DNA of 60,467 nt from the NCBI GenBank assembly GCA_964502885.1, contig CAZCXU010000005.1:1-60467 (forward strand), read 5' to 3'. Below are positions 41,328-49,439 of the stretch, piece by piece; the stretch's first letter is position 1; each line of letters begins with the position of its first letter. Below the pieces are notes generated by a model. The model was not told where the DNA came from. It ran no database searches and saw only the letters and a list, made by a program, of their open reading frames with translations. Source of the DNA: XYB1-FULL-44-23 sp964502885. Its GTDB lineage: Bacteria > Patescibacteriota > Microgenomatia > CAZETR01 > Amesbacteraceae. The position numbers were made by a program, and so were the translations under genes.

Positions 41328-41975
41328 TCAAAAGTTACCCAAGAAGTTCATGATTTCATCGCTGACGCTGGTGGTGAAATATTTCGGAACATCTGCGGCA
41401 GGTACCCATTTGATTTCGGAAAAATCGTGACCGGGTCTGGCTGTGCCGCTCAAAATTTTGCAATGATAGTAAATAGCAATTATCTTTATTTTGCGTTTTG
41501 GAGAGTCCGGGATAACTCTGGCGTGAACCAGACGGAGAACTTTGGCTTGAAAACCAGTTTCAATACGAATAGTTTTTTCCATATCATTTTCAAAGTCCAG
41601 TGAAGAAAATTTTCCTGAAGGAAATGTCCAGGAAAGATTGCGAATGAGATTATCTTTTTGTTTGCGAAGTCCCACAAGAACACGATCTTTTCTGTTTATG
41701 ACAGCAATGCCAATAACCAGCACTGGCGAGTGGGGTGATGACTGAATCAGTTCAAAATATTTTTTGAGAACATAGTTTTCTGAAAACATGTTTTCAGAAA
41801 TATTTGAGGATTGTTTAACAGAAGAAATGGGAACTGGAGTATTTTTTGCATATAAATTCACTATGTCGCGAATTAATTGTGAACGGTTTTTCTGAAATTT
41901 GTTCTGAAGTTTTGATAAAAGATTTAACGTATCTTGGGACAGTGAAATGGCTGTAATGTTTGGTTTTTTGTTCAC
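41328..41975 (-). CDS. RHH-Nudix fusion, probable transcriptional regulator
   Basis: 215 residues. Residues about 5-45 form a ribbon-helix-helix DNA-binding domain (strand ITAISLS, helices QDTLNLLSKLQNKF and NRSQLIRDIVNLY). Residues about 84-210 form a Nudix fold (VLVIGIAVINRKDRVLVGLR). The Nudix box 134-142 reads K-T-I-R-I-E-T-G-F instead of R-E-U-x-E-E-x-G-U, losing two catalytic glutamates, so it should bind rather than cleave a nucleotide-like ligand, as in NrtR regulators. Start GTG. It is divergent from the ATP-grasp/SpeD operon across a TTATTAAT-repeat region, which makes autoregulation and control of that operon likely. Confidence 0.75.
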   Translation of the reverse strand: MNKKPNITAISLSQDTLNLLSKLQNKFQKNRSQLIRDIVNLYAKNTPVPISSVKQSSNISENMFSENYVLKKYFELIQSSPHSPVLVIGIAVINRKDRVLVGLRKQKDNLIRNLSWTFPSGKFSSLDFENDMEKTIRIETGFQAKVLRLVHARVIPDSPKRKIKIIAIYYHCKILSGTARPGHDFSEIKWVPAADVPKYFTTSVSDEIMNFLGNF

Positions 41976-41977
41976 TC

Positions 41978-42005
41978 TTATTAATTATTAATAATTCTTA
42001 TTAAT
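41978..42005. promoter_or_regulatory. Candidate operator: TTATTAAT repeats
   Basis: TTATTAAT occurs at 41978-41985, 41985-41992 and 41998-42005, and AATTATTAATAATT (41983-41996) is a perfect 14-bp palindrome. The repeats lie between the RHH-Nudix start and the ATP-grasp gene. RHH proteins bind short repeated or palindromic half-sites. The AT-rich context means chance repeats are possible. Confidence 0.4.
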
Positions 42006-42157
42006 ACTAACATGTTTTATGGATTATTGAAATATTATTTAATTTTTTGTAGCTAAATTGCATGTATTTTGTCTATTTACAGCTGTTTTATTTCTTGACA
42101 ACGAATGTACAAATAATTCAGACTCAGTATTATCTATATAGATGCAGTTTGATTTCT

Positions 42158-43219
42158 ATGCTGAAAGATGAAATGTTTTCCTATCCGATTAGCATTGCAA
42201 TACTTTATTATTCGAGTGATGCAAAGGACACTAAAGACACTGAAATATTTGTAAAAAGTCTTTCCGACACTTTGAAGAAACTCGGTCACATGGTTCGAGT
42301 TGTGCAAGTTACTCACAGAAATTGGCTAAAAACAGTGGGTACTCCGGGAGATGTGGTGTTTAATCTGGTGGAAGACGAAAAATATGAATTGTATGTAAAA
42401 GTTGCGAATAAGTTGTCTATGATGGGAAGGACTCAAGTTGGAATGGGCCCGGAAGGAATGAAGTATATAGTTCGCAAGGCACAGATTAAAAGGAAAATGC
42501 ATTCTGAAAATATTTCCACTCCAAAATTCAGAATTCTAAATAAACGAAGTAATCCAGAGACTATCAAGTCGATGAAATTTCCACTAATAGTAAAACCGTC
42601 CGGTCAACATGCTGGTGTGGGTATAAATCAGGACTCGGTAGTCATTGATAAAAATGAACTGCGAGAACGAGTAAATTTTTTGAGAAAAAATTACCCAGGT
42701 GAGGTGTTGGTGGAAGAGTACATCGACGGACGCGAAATTCAGGTGACTGTGATGGGAAACGGCAGGAAGATTTTGATGCTGCCCCCGGCCGAAGTAGTGT
42801 TTTCAGGAGAATTTCAGGATAACTGGAATGTTTATACTTATGAAGCAAAATGGGAAAAGACTTCATGGGAATATTGGGATGCTAGAATAGCTTGTCCCGC
42901 CAGGATGAGTATAAAACTGGAAAAGCGAATCGAAAGTCTGGTGACCAAAGCGTATCGTGCATTTGAGTGCCGGGATATCGCTAGGTTTGATCTGCGGGTA
43001 GATGAGAAGGACAGAGTTTTTATTATTGATGTGAATATGAGCCCGGGGCTCAATGGTTTGGATGATGAAGAGGCGGCGGTGAGGTCAGCAAAAGCGATGG
43101 GTTGGACGTATCCGCAGCTTTTGGAGAGATTGGTTGCCATTGCTTATAAACGAAGTTATGGTTCTCTCCCCGATCGGATACGCGAGAGGCAGTTTTTACT
43201 TAATGCCCCCGAAATATAG
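42158..43219 (+). CDS. ATP-grasp ligase 1 (D-Ala-D-Ala-ligase-like)
   Basis: About 353 residues from ATG 42158. ATP-grasp core: Lys146 in IVKPSGQHAGVGI, EEYIDGREIQVTV (186-198), and metal-binding FDLRVDEKDRVFIIDVNMSP (277-296), where Asp291 replaces the usual Glu. PAEVVF and YEAKW also match D-Ala-D-Ala ligases. ATP-grasps activate a carboxylate as acyl phosphate and couple it to an amine. The longer frame to 42062 adds a hydrophobic, AT-rich N-terminus unlike family members. It is the first gene of an operon with a SpeD-like decarboxylase and a second ATP-grasp. Confidence 0.85.
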   Translation: MLKDEMFSYPISIAILYYSSDAKDTKDTEIFVKSLSDTLKKLGHMVRVVQVTHRNWLKTVGTPGDVVFNLVEDEKYELYVKVANKLSMMGRTQVGMGPEGMKYIVRKAQIKRKMHSENISTPKFRILNKRSNPETIKSMKFPLIVKPSGQHAGVGINQDSVVIDKNELRERVNFLRKNYPGEVLVEEYIDGREIQVTVMGNGRKILMLPPAEVVFSGEFQDNWNVYTYEAKWEKTSWEYWDARIACPARMSIKLEKRIESLVTKAYRAFECRDIARFDLRVDEKDRVFIIDVNMSPGLNGLDDEEAAVRSAKAMGWTYPQLLERLVAIAYKRSYGSLPDRIRERQFLLNAPEI

Positions 43220-43223
43220 ATTT

Positions 43224-43607
43224 ATGATAATGCAAGATGGAACGACGACAGATGATTTTGGGCAGGAACTGGTTTTGAATCTGTATGAGTGTGATTTACA
43301 GAAGATCTCTGATGGAGATCATATAAAGGAGTTTGTAGTAAAACTTTGTGATGAGGTGATTTTTATGAAAAGGTACGGTGAAGCACTGGTGCCACACTTT
43401 GGGCATGAGAGTCCAATAACCTCAGGATATTCTCTGGTGCAGCTGATCGAAACCAGTTCAATTACGGGGCACTTTTCTGAATACAAGCGGTCGGTGTATT
43501 TGAATATCTTTTCCTGTAAGTGGTTTGATACTAAAAAGGCTAGGGCATTTTGTAAAAGATGGTTTGGCGCAAAGAAAGTGACAGCCAAGTTTATCCAGAG
43601 AATATAA
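43224..43607 (+). CDS. SpeD-like pyruvoyl-dependent decarboxylase
   Basis: About 127 residues, the size of bacterial class 1B S-adenosylmethionine decarboxylase. ELVLNLYECD aligns with the SpeD start. ETSSITGH places Ser78 at the self-cleavage site, which would become the pyruvoyl group, His83 five residues later, and Cys98 in NIFSCKWFD; this 5/15 spacing equals that of Ser63, His68 and Cys83 in Thermotoga SpeD. The segment FGAKKVTAKFI completes the fold. Related proteins include S-adenosylmethionine, arginine and ornithine decarboxylases, so the substrate is open. ATG 43224 follows the ligase stop by four bases. Confidence 0.8.
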   Translation: MIMQDGTTTDDFGQELVLNLYECDLQKISDGDHIKEFVVKLCDEVIFMKRYGEALVPHFGHESPITSGYSLVQLIETSSITGHFSEYKRSVYLNIFSCKWFDTKKARAFCKRWFGAKKVTAKFIQRI

Positions 43608-43612
43608 AGATA

Positions 43613-44629
43613 GTGTTGAATAAGATTCTGGTCATCTATAACGCAGCTGACCGAAGTGATCCAACCGAGGAAGAAACTAAGATTGGAGCGGAAAAGATAT
43701 TCAATTATTTGAGGGGGGGAGGTTGCGATGTAAGTATTCGGAAAGTCTTTAAGAACAGAATTTCTGAATTTGTGCGGGAGGTAGATAGGAATACTCTAGT
43801 GTTTAATTATTGTGAGTGGACAGGAAAGAAATGTAAATATGAAATTGAATTGCTGGAAAGAATGGCGAAACGCGGAATTAGTTTTACCGGCTGTAATGCC
43901 AGACAACATGAAATTCTTTTGGATAAGACTTTGATGGTAGAAAAGTTTAGAAGTTTTGGTGTACCCATGCTTGGTTCGGTAATGATGAATGCGAATGATG
44001 ATGCGGCAAAATTGGCGCATATAAAATATCCGGCGATTGTAAAGACTACACTGGAGCATTGTAGTATAGGACTGACAAAAAACTGTGTGGTGTACGATGG
44101 GGTCAGCGCTGTGCGACAGGTCAGAAGACTATATAAAAAGTTTCGACAGCCGATAATGGTGGAAGAATTTGCGAATGGTAATGAATATCAAGTATTCGTA
44201 TTTCGGACCAGAAGAGGAGTGAGGACACTGCCAGTCTACGAGACGCAATATAGGAAGCTGCACGAGCCGGTGCTGATTACTTATGCCGAAAATTGGCTGG
44301 GAAAGTCGATAAGCAAAAAAGTGAAGAGAATAGGTGTGACAATGAACCAGATGATGGATAGGAAAATTCGTCGGATGGGGGTGGAATTGTTTAAAAAGTT
44401 GGGCAGTATCGGATATATCAGGATGGACTTGCGGGTACGGGATAGCAGGCTGTATGTACTGGAAGCAAATCCAAACCCGTCTATTGCCTGGACCGAGGAT
44501 CTGGACTTTATTAAGGTTTGTGCCGAAGCTGCCGGTAAAGATTTTGGACAAATAATTGAGTGGATAATTTCAGGATCAGCTTCGAGAGCTCAAGTAGTGT
44601 TTGGTGGTCGGGATACGATAGCGGGGTAA
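43613..44629 (+). CDS. ATP-grasp ligase 2 (D-Ala-D-Ala-ligase-like)
   Basis: About 338 residues from GTG 43613, five bases after the SpeD-like stop. YPAIVKTTLEHCSIGLTKNC is the ATP-binding Lys and loop, IMVEEFANGNEYQVFVF the second strand, and IRMDLRVRDSRLYVLEANPN the Mg-binding acidic set with canonical E-A-N. It differs enough from ligase 1 to suggest a second, distinct coupling step. The 3' end overlaps the convergent C39-like gene by 54 bases. Confidence 0.82.
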   Translation: MLNKILVIYNAADRSDPTEEETKIGAEKIFNYLRGGGCDVSIRKVFKNRISEFVREVDRNTLVFNYCEWTGKKCKYEIELLERMAKRGISFTGCNARQHEILLDKTLMVEKFRSFGVPMLGSVMMNANDDAAKLAHIKYPAIVKTTLEHCSIGLTKNCVVYDGVSAVRQVRRLYKKFRQPIMVEEFANGNEYQVFVFRTRRGVRTLPVYETQYRKLHEPVLITYAENWLGKSISKKVKRIGVTMNQMMDRKIRRMGVELFKKLGSIGYIRMDLRVRDSRLYVLEANPNPSIAWTEDLDFIKVCAEAAGKDFGQIIEWIISGSASRAQVVFGGRDTIAG

Positions 44630-45169
44630 ATGTTTCGGATCTTTTGCCAGAACTAACATCAGACGATTGTGCCAGCGACGGTATAGTTTGTACCTACGGA
44701 TGGCAGTTTTGTTTTTTATGCGTTTATAATCGTAGTCATACCAACGGTCCAGAAAGTCTGTCCATAAATAGGATTTTTTCTTTCCGGAATATGAGTCAAA
44801 AAGAACAATGCGGCTATTTCTGGCAGAGTATTTGGCCACAACTGCGTAGTGGCCCGTTTCTTCAGGCGGTTCGGTGTCTTTGTAAAGATAGTCGACTATC
44901 ACGGCTCTGGGCTGGCCGGGCCTAAACTTGATGGCGTTTTGGATATGGGTGAGAGTGGCCCATTGGACGCTGAGGACGGAAATACCCAGCTTGTTGGCAG
45001 CACGAATCAGGTTGGTGACGCTAGTGCCGTTTTTGTTGGTTTTACATAGAGAATATAACTCCTCATAAGATCGGCTGTCCCCTAAAATTCTCAGTGCTGT
45101 TTTGAGGGCAGCTGGTCCACATGCTTCCTCGTCCGGCTGGGTAAAAGTTTTGGTTTTTGAGCGTGACAT
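44576..45169 (-). CDS. C39-like papain-fold cysteine peptidase
   Basis: 197 residues with no signal peptide. Gln11 and Cys17 in QPDEEACGPAALK fit the oxyanion Gln and nucleophile (Q-x5-C) of C39 peptidases; His107 in GHYAVVAKY and Asp125 in VLFDSYSGK complete the triad. The C-terminal 60 residues are basic. C39 domains remove double-glycine leaders from peptides or hydrolyse related amides; here no transporter is fused. Convergent overlap with the ATP-grasp operon suggests functional linkage, for example trimming the ligated product or its carrier. Confidence 0.75.
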   Translation of the reverse strand: MSRSKTKTFTQPDEEACGPAALKTALRILGDSRSYEELYSLCKTNKNGTSVTNLIRAANKLGISVLSVQWATLTHIQNAIKFRPGQPRAVIVDYLYKDTEPPEETGHYAVVAKYSARNSRIVLFDSYSGKKKSYLWTDFLDRWYDYDYKRIKNKTAIRRYKLYRRWHNRLMLVLAKDPKHLPRYRIPTTKHYLSSRS

Positions 45170-45230
45170 GAGGGTATTTTACCGCTCTGGAGGTGTTTTG
45201 GCTAATCTAAAACGAATAAAACCCGAAGTA

Positions 45231-46748
45231 TCATTTTTTTCCAAAAAGTGTAAAGTTGGAAACGGAATTTGAATAGACAGGGTAAAAATTGTCAGGAATT
45301 TTTAATGTACTGTCGGGACGACGAACAATTATCCAGCCGAATGTATCATGTGGTTTTGCATAACTGTCATGGATAAAACGAAAATCGGCGTAATAAAGAT
45401 TGTTGATTCCGGATACAAGGACGGTATCGTCTGGTCCAATATATTTTGGCAGCTCCTCTGTCGTATCGAAAAAATCGCCGAACTGAAAGTTGAGGTGAGC
45501 TTTGAGAAATTGTGTCTGGGATATATCCCCGGTGATAACGGGCAGGTATTTAAAATTGGCAGCCAGTCGGTATAGGATAGAAAAAATTGCAAGGAGAAGA
45601 ACGAGACAAAATAAGGTTTTGCGGATAAGCTGGTCTGATAACTTTACAAATGTATATACGGAAATTATTGACAGGGCTGGTAAATATGGCAATACAAAAC
45701 GACTGGTGCCTGAGTGAGGCAGTATGAACCAGAAAGAAAGAGATAGAAGTGTATAAAGAAAAATTTCTCTCACTCCCCTACTCTGTTTTTCAAATACGGC
45801 TTTGAAGATTAGCGGTGCGGAAATTAAATATATGGGATTTACAGGATCGGGATTGCGAGAGAAAAAGAAAAAAAGATCGAGTGGGTTTAGGGAAATTGGG
45901 AAAGGCTCCAGAACGGGAGAAAAAATGGGATAGAGGGGGTTTGCGGTAGTGAGATAAGCAAAAATAAACCAGGGAGCTGGGACCATTAGAGCTAGAAACG
46001 CAAAACGGAAGGCGGGCAATAATCCCCGTGTGGGCTTGTTGAGAAACTGGAGAATTAAAAAAACCGGTAATGATGTTAGAGAGAGAATTTTGGTAGTAAT
46101 TGCCAGGCCTAGTGTAAGCGCGCTTTGTGGGTATTTTCGCTCAATAAATAATAGTAATGCCAACACCTCAAAAAACGTCCTGGCGAGGTCTACATAGGCG
46201 CTGCCGGACAGCCAGGAAAAAACTAAGTTTGAAGAAAAGATAAGAACAGCAAATAGCGAGTACTTTGTGTTTAAGAATTTGCGGGCGAGTTGATATGTAA
46301 GAATGAGTGAGAGTTGGCCGAAAATAAAATGCATTAGCTTGGGGAGAAAGGCCAGGCCGGCTGAGAGCACTGCGGCATATAGCGTTTCAATGAGTTTCGG
46401 CATGACAGAATAGCGAAAGGTGGCGCCGGGCAGAAAACGGATTAGCTCTTCCTGAAGCCAGATTTTTGGGAGAGAGAGATGGTACCAGAGGGCATCAAAT
46501 CCCAATTCGGGGGCAAAGACCGGAAGAAGATTGACCAATTGCTGGATTATCAATACCCCCAAAATTGTTTGGGCAGTTCGTGATAAATTAACCCGGGGAA
46601 TTTGGGGGAAATGCAGGTGGGCGAGGAGGGCAATGAGGAGAAAAGAAAGTGAAAACCCGGCGATATTTAAGGGAGTGAGAATTCCTAATAAACCTAAGGC
46701 GAAAATTCCGTAAGAATAAATGCCGATAAGAATAGCTACTGTAAACAT
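45231..46748 (-). CDS. Membrane glycosyltransferase (GT39/PMT-like)
   Basis: 505 residues with about eleven hydrophobic segments. FAPELGFDALWYHLSLPKIW is the first-loop acidic region characteristic of dolichyl/polyprenyl-phosphate-sugar-dependent transferases, and GATFRYSVMPKLIETLYAAV follows. The C-terminal 100 residues form a soluble outer domain. Its ATG overlaps the stop of a 25-codon membrane micro-ORF as TAATG, so initiation is probably by coupling. Confidence 0.75.
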   Translation of the reverse strand: MFTVAILIGIYSYGIFALGLLGILTPLNIAGFSLSFLLIALLAHLHFPQIPRVNLSRTAQTILGVLIIQQLVNLLPVFAPELGFDALWYHLSLPKIWLQEELIRFLPGATFRYSVMPKLIETLYAAVLSAGLAFLPKLMHFIFGQLSLILTYQLARKFLNTKYSLFAVLIFSSNLVFSWLSGSAYVDLARTFFEVLALLLFIERKYPQSALTLGLAITTKILSLTSLPVFLILQFLNKPTRGLLPAFRFAFLALMVPAPWFIFAYLTTANPLYPIFSPVLEPFPISLNPLDLFFFFSRNPDPVNPIYLISAPLIFKAVFEKQSRGVREIFLYTLLSLSFWFILPHSGTSRFVLPYLPALSIISVYTFVKLSDQLIRKTLFCLVLLLAIFSILYRLAANFKYLPVITGDISQTQFLKAHLNFQFGDFFDTTEELPKYIGPDDTVLVSGINNLYYADFRFIHDSYAKPHDTFGWIIVRRPDSTLKIPDNFYPVYSNSVSNFTLFGKK

Positions 46749-46825
46749 TACAGGCGAACTATTAACGAGGAAAAGTAAATACAGAGAATGACAATGGTCC
46801 AGATTAAAAATAGAGCCCGGTGCAT
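46748..46825 (-). CDS. 25-residue membrane micro-ORF coupled to the glycosyltransferase
   Basis: ATG 46825 reads MHRALFLIWTIVILCIYFSS then LIVRL and stop, a single hydrophobic helix. TAAAAT (46833-46838 on -) ends seven bases before its ATG, and its TAA overlaps the next ATG as TAATG. It may be a small membrane partner or a translational lead-in that lets a leaderless mRNA start the downstream gene. Confidence 0.45.
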   Translation of the reverse strand: MHRALFLIWTIVILCIYFSSLIVRL

Positions 46826-46852
46826 CGAAAAGATTTTATCAGAAGGTGGTGA

Positions 46853-46858
46853 TATTAT
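46853..46858 (+). promoter_or_regulatory. -10 box of the phosphatase gene
   Basis: TATTAT ends exactly six bases before ATG 46865, which selects it over ATG 46862. It faces the micro-ORF promoter on the other strand. Confidence 0.4.
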
Positions 46859-46864
46859 TGGATG

Positions 46865-47482
46865 ATGCTGGAGATTTATTTGGCACGGCATGGGCAAGAT
46901 TTAGATAATGTAAATGGAATTTTGAATGGGAGAAGAGACATGCCGTTGTCTGAAAAGGGACTTGTTCAGGCTAATGAAGCTGCCGAAATGATGGTGGCAA
47001 CAGGTCTGAAGTTTGATCGAATATTTACCTCGCCATTGCAGCGGGCTAAACGTACTGCGGAGATAATGGCGGAAAGATTGGGGATGCCAGAGCCGGAAGT
47101 TATTCCCGATCTAATAGAAAGAGATTTTGGAGTGTTAACGGGTGAGCCTAAGAGCAAGATAGCAGAACTGTCTGGCGGAAGATTTTTGAAGACGGAAACG
47201 GTGGATTATTTTTTGGATCCAGAAGGGGCAGAAACATTTGATGAGTTGGTGATAAGGGGAAGGAGAGTTCTGGATAAGGTAAAGGCATCGCATCCATCCG
47301 GGTCAGTGTTACTGGTAACACACGGAGATTTTGGAAAGATGATTTATGCGGCTTATTACAATCTGGATTGGAAGAAGGTTTTGGAGCAGTTTCATTTTGG
47401 CAATTCGGAAGTATTGAAATTGTCACCAAACTCCCCTGCCGAAGAAGCTCATGTTTTCAAAATACGGCAGTTCAATAATTAA
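46865..47482 (+). CDS. Histidine phosphatase (phosphoglycerate-mutase-like)
   Basis: 205 residues. YLARHGQDLDNVNGILNGRR contains the phospho-accepting RHG motif; IFTSPLQRAKRTAEIMAERL supplies the second arginine, and VLLVTHGDFGKMI the second catalytic His. This is a cobC/GpmB-like branch-2 phosphatase of unspecified substrate. Probably cytosolic. Confidence 0.9.
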   Translation: MLEIYLARHGQDLDNVNGILNGRRDMPLSEKGLVQANEAAEMMVATGLKFDRIFTSPLQRAKRTAEIMAERLGMPEPEVIPDLIERDFGVLTGEPKSKIAELSGGRFLKTETVDYFLDPEGAETFDELVIRGRRVLDKVKASHPSGSVLLVTHGDFGKMIYAAYYNLDWKKVLEQFHFGNSEVLKLSPNSPAEEAHVFKIRQFNN

Positions 47483-47541
47483 AAAGTAGAGGGATTCTTC
47501 CGTTTTGGCCGGAATGACAGGCCAGAGGTGATAACTGTACT

Positions 47542-48291
47542 TTATTTGGTTTCGAAGAAGAGGGTGACTGAGGAGTTGATGTCTGTGGAACCGGCTTCGA
47601 TGTTAGTGTCTGCAGCTGCGCCTCCCCCGCCCATACCGCGGGCTTCGGCAACCTTGTACATCATGGGAACTGGCGTGTTCATACCGGATTCCTGTACATT
47701 GACGATACGGCCAAGTGAAATACCTGCAGCAGCGGCTAGGCTTTCGGCTTTGGTTTTGGCTTCTTTGATGGCTAACTCGCGGGCTTGTTGTAACAGCTGT
47801 TTTTGTCGGTCGTCATCGACGGTTAATTGAATGCCAGAAACGGTGTTGGCGCCATTGGCGGTAGCAGCATCTACAACTTCATTGATTTTTTCAAGATTGC
47901 GGACTTTGAGGGTAAGTGAAGCAGAGACACGATATCCGGTAATGCGGCCAGTGCCAGTGCGATAGTCGTATTCAGGATAGATGGAATAATCGCTGGTTTT
48001 GATATCTTTGGCTTCAACAGTAAGTTTTTTGGCGGCTTCGGAAATCTTATTGATGATGGTGTTGACTTCGGTCTGTGCGGATTTTACTGAGGGGCGGGTA
48101 AGATTGATGCCTACATTGATGATGCCGGTGTCGGGGACAACGGTGACTTTACCTTCGCCGGAAACAGCGAAAAGCTCAGTCTTTTGGGTGACTACGGAAG
48201 ATACGGGAATGGGAGGCGAAAAACGAGTGACTCCCAGAACAGCGAGAGAGATAATTATTGTGGCGAAGAGAAATTTAACCGGCCATGACAT
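47542..48291 (-). CDS. SIMPL (DUF541) domain protein
   Basis: 249 residues. N-terminal transmembrane anchor (FLFATIIISLAVLGVTRF), then a SIMPL domain: VSGEGKVTVVPDTGIINVGI at its start, IYPEYDYRTGTGRITGYRVS in the middle and LAIKEAKTKAESLAAAAGIS near its end. SIMPL proteins sit in the envelope; their role is poorly known and often linked to stress. ATG 48291 is chosen over an upstream ATG that adds an unconserved stretch. Confidence 0.88.
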   Translation of the reverse strand: MSWPVKFLFATIIISLAVLGVTRFSPPIPVSSVVTQKTELFAVSGEGKVTVVPDTGIINVGINLTRPSVKSAQTEVNTIINKISEAAKKLTVEAKDIKTSDYSIYPEYDYRTGTGRITGYRVSASLTLKVRNLEKINEVVDAATANGANTVSGIQLTVDDDRQKQLLQQARELAIKEAKTKAESLAAAAGISLGRIVNVQESGMNTPVPMMYKVAEARGMGGGGAAADTNIEAGSTDINSSVTLFFETK

Positions 48292-48335
48292 AAAAATTAA
48301 TATACAATATATGTGCAAGTGGAGGCAAGGGGTGA

Positions 48336-48998
48336 ATGGTATCCCAAAAGAAAAAATTATTGGCTGGAGTAGCGGGATTTGTGATGGTTTCTACGGCGGG
48401 AGCATTCTGGAAACTGAATGCTGCGGTTCCGGCGTATGAAGTATTGAGGGTGATTGATGGGGATACTTTTGAGACTAAAGAAAGACAACTTATTCGTCTG
48501 GATGGGGTGGATGCGCCAGAACTGGGACTCTGCGGCGGTGAAGAGGCCAAAAAGGAATTGAAAAAAATGGTAATGGGAAAGCCGGTATATCTAAAAGTGA
48601 ATTATCGGGATAAATATATGCGGCTTCTGAGTCTGGTATATACACCTGATGGTTTTGTGAATGAAAGAATGGTGGAAAAGGGCGTGGCGGTGTATCGGCA
48701 ATCCGGGATAAAAAATGACACTACTCCCCTACTTCAATCAGCACATGCCAGGGCGACTAGTAACAAGCTGGGTATATATGGTAAAGAATGTACACAAATT
48801 ACTAATTTGGAAAAGCCAAAATGTTTAATAAAGGGGAATATTCGTGAGGGAGGAAGCGCTAAGATATATTCATTGCCGGGATGCGAGTCGTACGCGGCTA
48901 CCAAGGTACAGTTGTACTATGGAGATCGATGGTTTTGCAGCGAAAATGATGCTAAAAAGGCGGGTTTTGTGAAGGCAGGCGGGTGCAATGGAAAATAG
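48336..48998 (+). CDS. Secreted thermonuclease-like protein
   Basis: 220 residues. Signal-anchor at about 8-30, then a staphylococcal nuclease domain: VLRVIDGDTFETKERQLIRL, DGVDAPELG and YRDKYMRLLSLVY carry the calcium and catalytic Asp/Arg/Glu set. A C-terminal module GNIREGGSAKIYSLPGCESY and RWFCSENDAKKAGF is commonly appended to extracellular SNases. It probably degrades extracellular DNA or RNA for nucleotide scavenging. GTGGAGGCAAGG upstream acts as ribosome-binding site, so this mRNA has a leader. Confidence 0.9.
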   Translation: MVSQKKKLLAGVAGFVMVSTAGAFWKLNAAVPAYEVLRVIDGDTFETKERQLIRLDGVDAPELGLCGGEEAKKELKKMVMGKPVYLKVNYRDKYMRLLSLVYTPDGFVNERMVEKGVAVYRQSGIKNDTTPLLQSAHARATSNKLGIYGKECTQITNLEKPKCLIKGNIREGGSAKIYSLPGCESYAATKVQLYYGDRWFCSENDAKKAGFVKAGGCNGK

Positions 48999-49037
48999 TT
49001 GTTTATTTTTTATCTGGGGTGCTATTCTGAATCCGGA

Positions 49038-49379
49038 ATGCAAAAAAGAGTGGTATCCAAATGGTTTTGGGTTGTGTTGGGATTATGTGTTGCAATTTTT
49101 TCTTCGGCGTTTTTTTATCAGCTGCGATTGTTTTTCTTTTTGGATTACTATGGCGTTGGTCTTTTTGATATGAGCATTAAAGGGAGTGAATCTGTATTGT
49201 CATGGTATGGAATGCATATCTGTCAACTACTGACCCTCATTGCCCCAACGGGAGTTTGGTGGCTTTTGAAGAAGGCGGGAGTATTTAGGTATACAGGCAG
49301 ATTATTTTATGTAATTTCGATCCTTTATATTACTTCGCCGCTGTGGTTTTATCTGATTCTGTATTTTTGGGGTAGGTAG
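49038..49379 (+). CDS. Hypothetical membrane protein
   Basis: About 113 residues, three to four hydrophobic helices (WFWVVLGLCVAIFSSAFF, HICQLLTLIAPTGVWWLL, FYVISILYITSPLWFYLILY). ATG 49038 is preferred because TATTCT lies nine bases upstream; the frame also opens earlier, overlapping the nuclease gene. Function unknown. Confidence 0.5.
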   Translation: MQKRVVSKWFWVVLGLCVAIFSSAFFYQLRLFFFLDYYGVGLFDMSIKGSESVLSWYGMHICQLLTLIAPTGVWWLLKKAGVFRYTGRLFYVISILYITSPLWFYLILYFWGR

Positions 49380-49439
49380 TGAACTTCTTCAGAAGTGCCA
49401 GGTGTGAGTTGATTTAATCTATTATCTGGATGGCTAAGT

